A program made the position numbers and the translations under genes. Positions 6,591 through 7,363 of a stretch of DNA of 7,363 nucleotides are shown piece by piece. The stretch lies in assembly GCA_030043155.1 (NCBI GenBank), contig JASHYE010000097.1, forward strand, positions 1 through 7,363, written 5' to 3'. The notes under the pieces are model-generated. The model was not told where the DNA came from, made no database searches, and worked only from the letters and a program-made list of their open reading frames with translations. Each line of letters begins with the position of its first letter. Within the stretch, counting starts at the first letter, position 1. The stretch comes from Candidatus Acidiferrales bacterium (GTDB taxonomy: Bacteria > Acidobacteriota > Terriglobia > Acidoferrales > UBA7541).

Positions 6591-7310
6591 TTATGGACTA
6601 GATGTCCGTTGCGGCGAAAAGGCTTCCGCCGCGATCTTCTCGCCTTCCGACCACACCGCCCCATCCGCGAAAAATTCCTTCTTCCAGATCGGCACCACGC
6701 GCTTGAGCGTGTCGATGCCATAGCGGCAAGCGTCAAACGCCGCCGCGCGATGCGCCGAACTGACCGCAATCAGCACACTCGTTTCCCCAATCTCCAATCG
6801 CCCCAACCGGTGAACGATGGCCAACCGGTCAATCGCGAATCGCTTGCGCATCTCCGCGCCGATCTCGCGCATTTTCGCAAGCGCCATTGCCTCGTATGCC
6901 TCGTATTCCAGATAAAGCGTGCTCTTGCCGCGCGAGTGATTGCGTACAATTCCTTCAAACACCGCAACCGCCCCATCCTCCGCAGCCTTCAACGATGCGA
7001 CAATTCCATCTGTCTCGATTCTCGCGCGCACGATTCGCACAATATCCTCAACAGCAATTGCTGACCCGCCGCTCACCGGCGGAAGAAATGCAACTTCGTC
7101 TCCCGCGCGCGGTTTTGCGTTCCAAGGCGCGTATTCCTGATTGATCGAAGCCGCCACAGAAGAGCGAAATTCCGCCAGCCGCGGAAATCTTTGCGCAAAA
7201 CTCGCGTAAAGATCCTCCAGCCGCACACCCGCTGCCGCGTCGAAGGTTTCTTCGCCCACGATGTCCTTCAATTGTCCAAAGAAGAGAACACGCACGACCA
7301 TGTGTCCCAT
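6591..7310 (-). CDS. moaDE: MoaD-MoaE fusion (molybdopterin synthase, both subunits)
   Basis: Molybdopterin synthase converts precursor Z (cyclic pyranopterin monophosphate) to molybdopterin by adding two sulfurs carried on the MoaD C-terminus. From ATG 7310 the 239-residue protein holds a MoaD-like ubiquitin fold at about 4-82 (VVRVLFFGQLKDIVG to EVAFLPPVSGG) and a MoaE domain at about 85-239. MoaE motifs are GAVAVFEGIVRNHSRG at 113-128, YEAYEAMA (about 136-143), IVHRLGRLEIGE at 165-176, SSAHRAAAF at 184-192 and LKRVVPIWKKE at 202-212; Lys203 and Lys210 match the E. coli MoaE active-site lysines 119 and 126, and Arg188 matches Arg104. The Gly81-Gly82 pair that must be a free C-terminus in MoaD is internal, as in mycobacterial MoaX, so cleavage may be needed. 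Three starts are possible: GTG 7328, ATG 7310 and ATG 7301. ATG 7310 is chosen because GGGAGGG lies nine bases before it; ATG 7301 gives the most family-like N-terminus (MVVRVLFFGQ). No other molybdenum cofactor gene is in the window. Confidence 0.94.
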   Translation of the reverse strand: MGHMVVRVLFFGQLKDIVGEETFDAAAGVRLEDLYASFAQRFPRLAEFRSSVAASINQEYAPWNAKPRAGDEVAFLPPVSGGSAIAVEDIVRIVRARIETDGIVASLKAAEDGAVAVFEGIVRNHSRGKSTLYLEYEAYEAMALAKMREIGAEMRKRFAIDRLAIVHRLGRLEIGETSVLIAVSSAHRAAAFDACRYGIDTLKRVVPIWKKEFFADGAVWSEGEKIAAEAFSPQRTSSP

Positions 7311-7319
7311 TCTATCGTG

Positions 7320-7326
7320 CCCTCCC
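7320..7326 (-). promoter_or_regulatory. Ribosome binding site of the moaD-moaE gene
   Basis: GGGAGGG on the minus strand lies nine bases before ATG 7310 and 18 before ATG 7301, which favours the former. It overlaps the GTG at 7328, making that codon unlikely as the start. The rest of the right edge (7327-7363) is non-coding as far as can be seen; the next gene upstream lies outside the window. Confidence 0.5.
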
Positions 7327-7363
7327 ACTGCACCGCTATTCTTCGCCGCAACCTTGTTTCGAC

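Noticed and set aside
6590..6769. N-terminal extension of the VWA protein up to 6769
   Set aside because: The added 60 residues are Arg-rich out-of-frame moaE sequence and would place the clear signal peptide internally.
1..7363. CRISPR array, insertion sequence, tRNA, rRNA or phage/defence module
   Set aside because: No regularly spaced repeats, transposase-like frames, terminal inverted repeats, tRNA-like cloverleaf or defence-type proteins were seen; nearly the whole window is filled by eight housekeeping-type or lineage-typical genes.

Overview
The window looks like ordinary chromosomal DNA from a member of the Acidobacteriota. The best clue is the von Willebrand factor A (VWA) protein at 5606-6589. 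It has a signal peptide, a short N-terminal beta-rich segment, a MIDAS-type VWA core and the C-terminal layout of the 'VWFA-related Acidobacterial domain' family, which is strongly expanded in that phylum. The fairly GC-rich codon use and the MoaD-MoaE fusion fit but do not prove this. The placement rests on family knowledge, not on a search.

All eight recognisable genes lie on the minus strand, so transcription runs from right to left. They are packed tightly, with overlaps or gaps of a few bases at most junctions. The first group, from the right, is a MoaD-MoaE fusion (7310-6591), the exported VWA protein (6589-5606) and an inositol-monophosphatase-family enzyme (5606-4755). Its two junctions are TAA-C-ATG and TGATG. 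A 140-base gap (4615-4754) follows and holds a plausible but weak promoter.

The second group is a calcineurin-like metallophosphoesterase (4614-3652), pyrimidine-nucleoside phosphorylase (3665-2331), a concentrative nucleoside transporter of the NupC/CNT family (2279-1041), a trimeric-type purine nucleoside phosphorylase (1044-175) and the first 55 codons of cytidine deaminase (167-1, cut by the window edge). The last four form a coherent nucleoside uptake and salvage pathway. The transporter imports nucleosides, cytidine deaminase converts (deoxy)cytidine to (deoxy)uridine, and the two phosphorylases split pyrimidine and purine nucleosides into free bases and (deoxy)ribose-1-phosphate. No phosphopentomutase or deoxyribose-phosphate aldolase is seen in the window; they may lie beyond position 1 or elsewhere.

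No RNA gene, mobile element, CRISPR array or large repeat was found, and no gene-free stretch exceeds 140 bases. I do not see a clearly new system. The most noteworthy points are the internal Gly-Gly of the MoaD-MoaE fusion, the apparently cytoplasmic phosphoesterase at the head of the nucleoside cluster, and the Acidobacterial VWA protein wedged between two metabolic genes.
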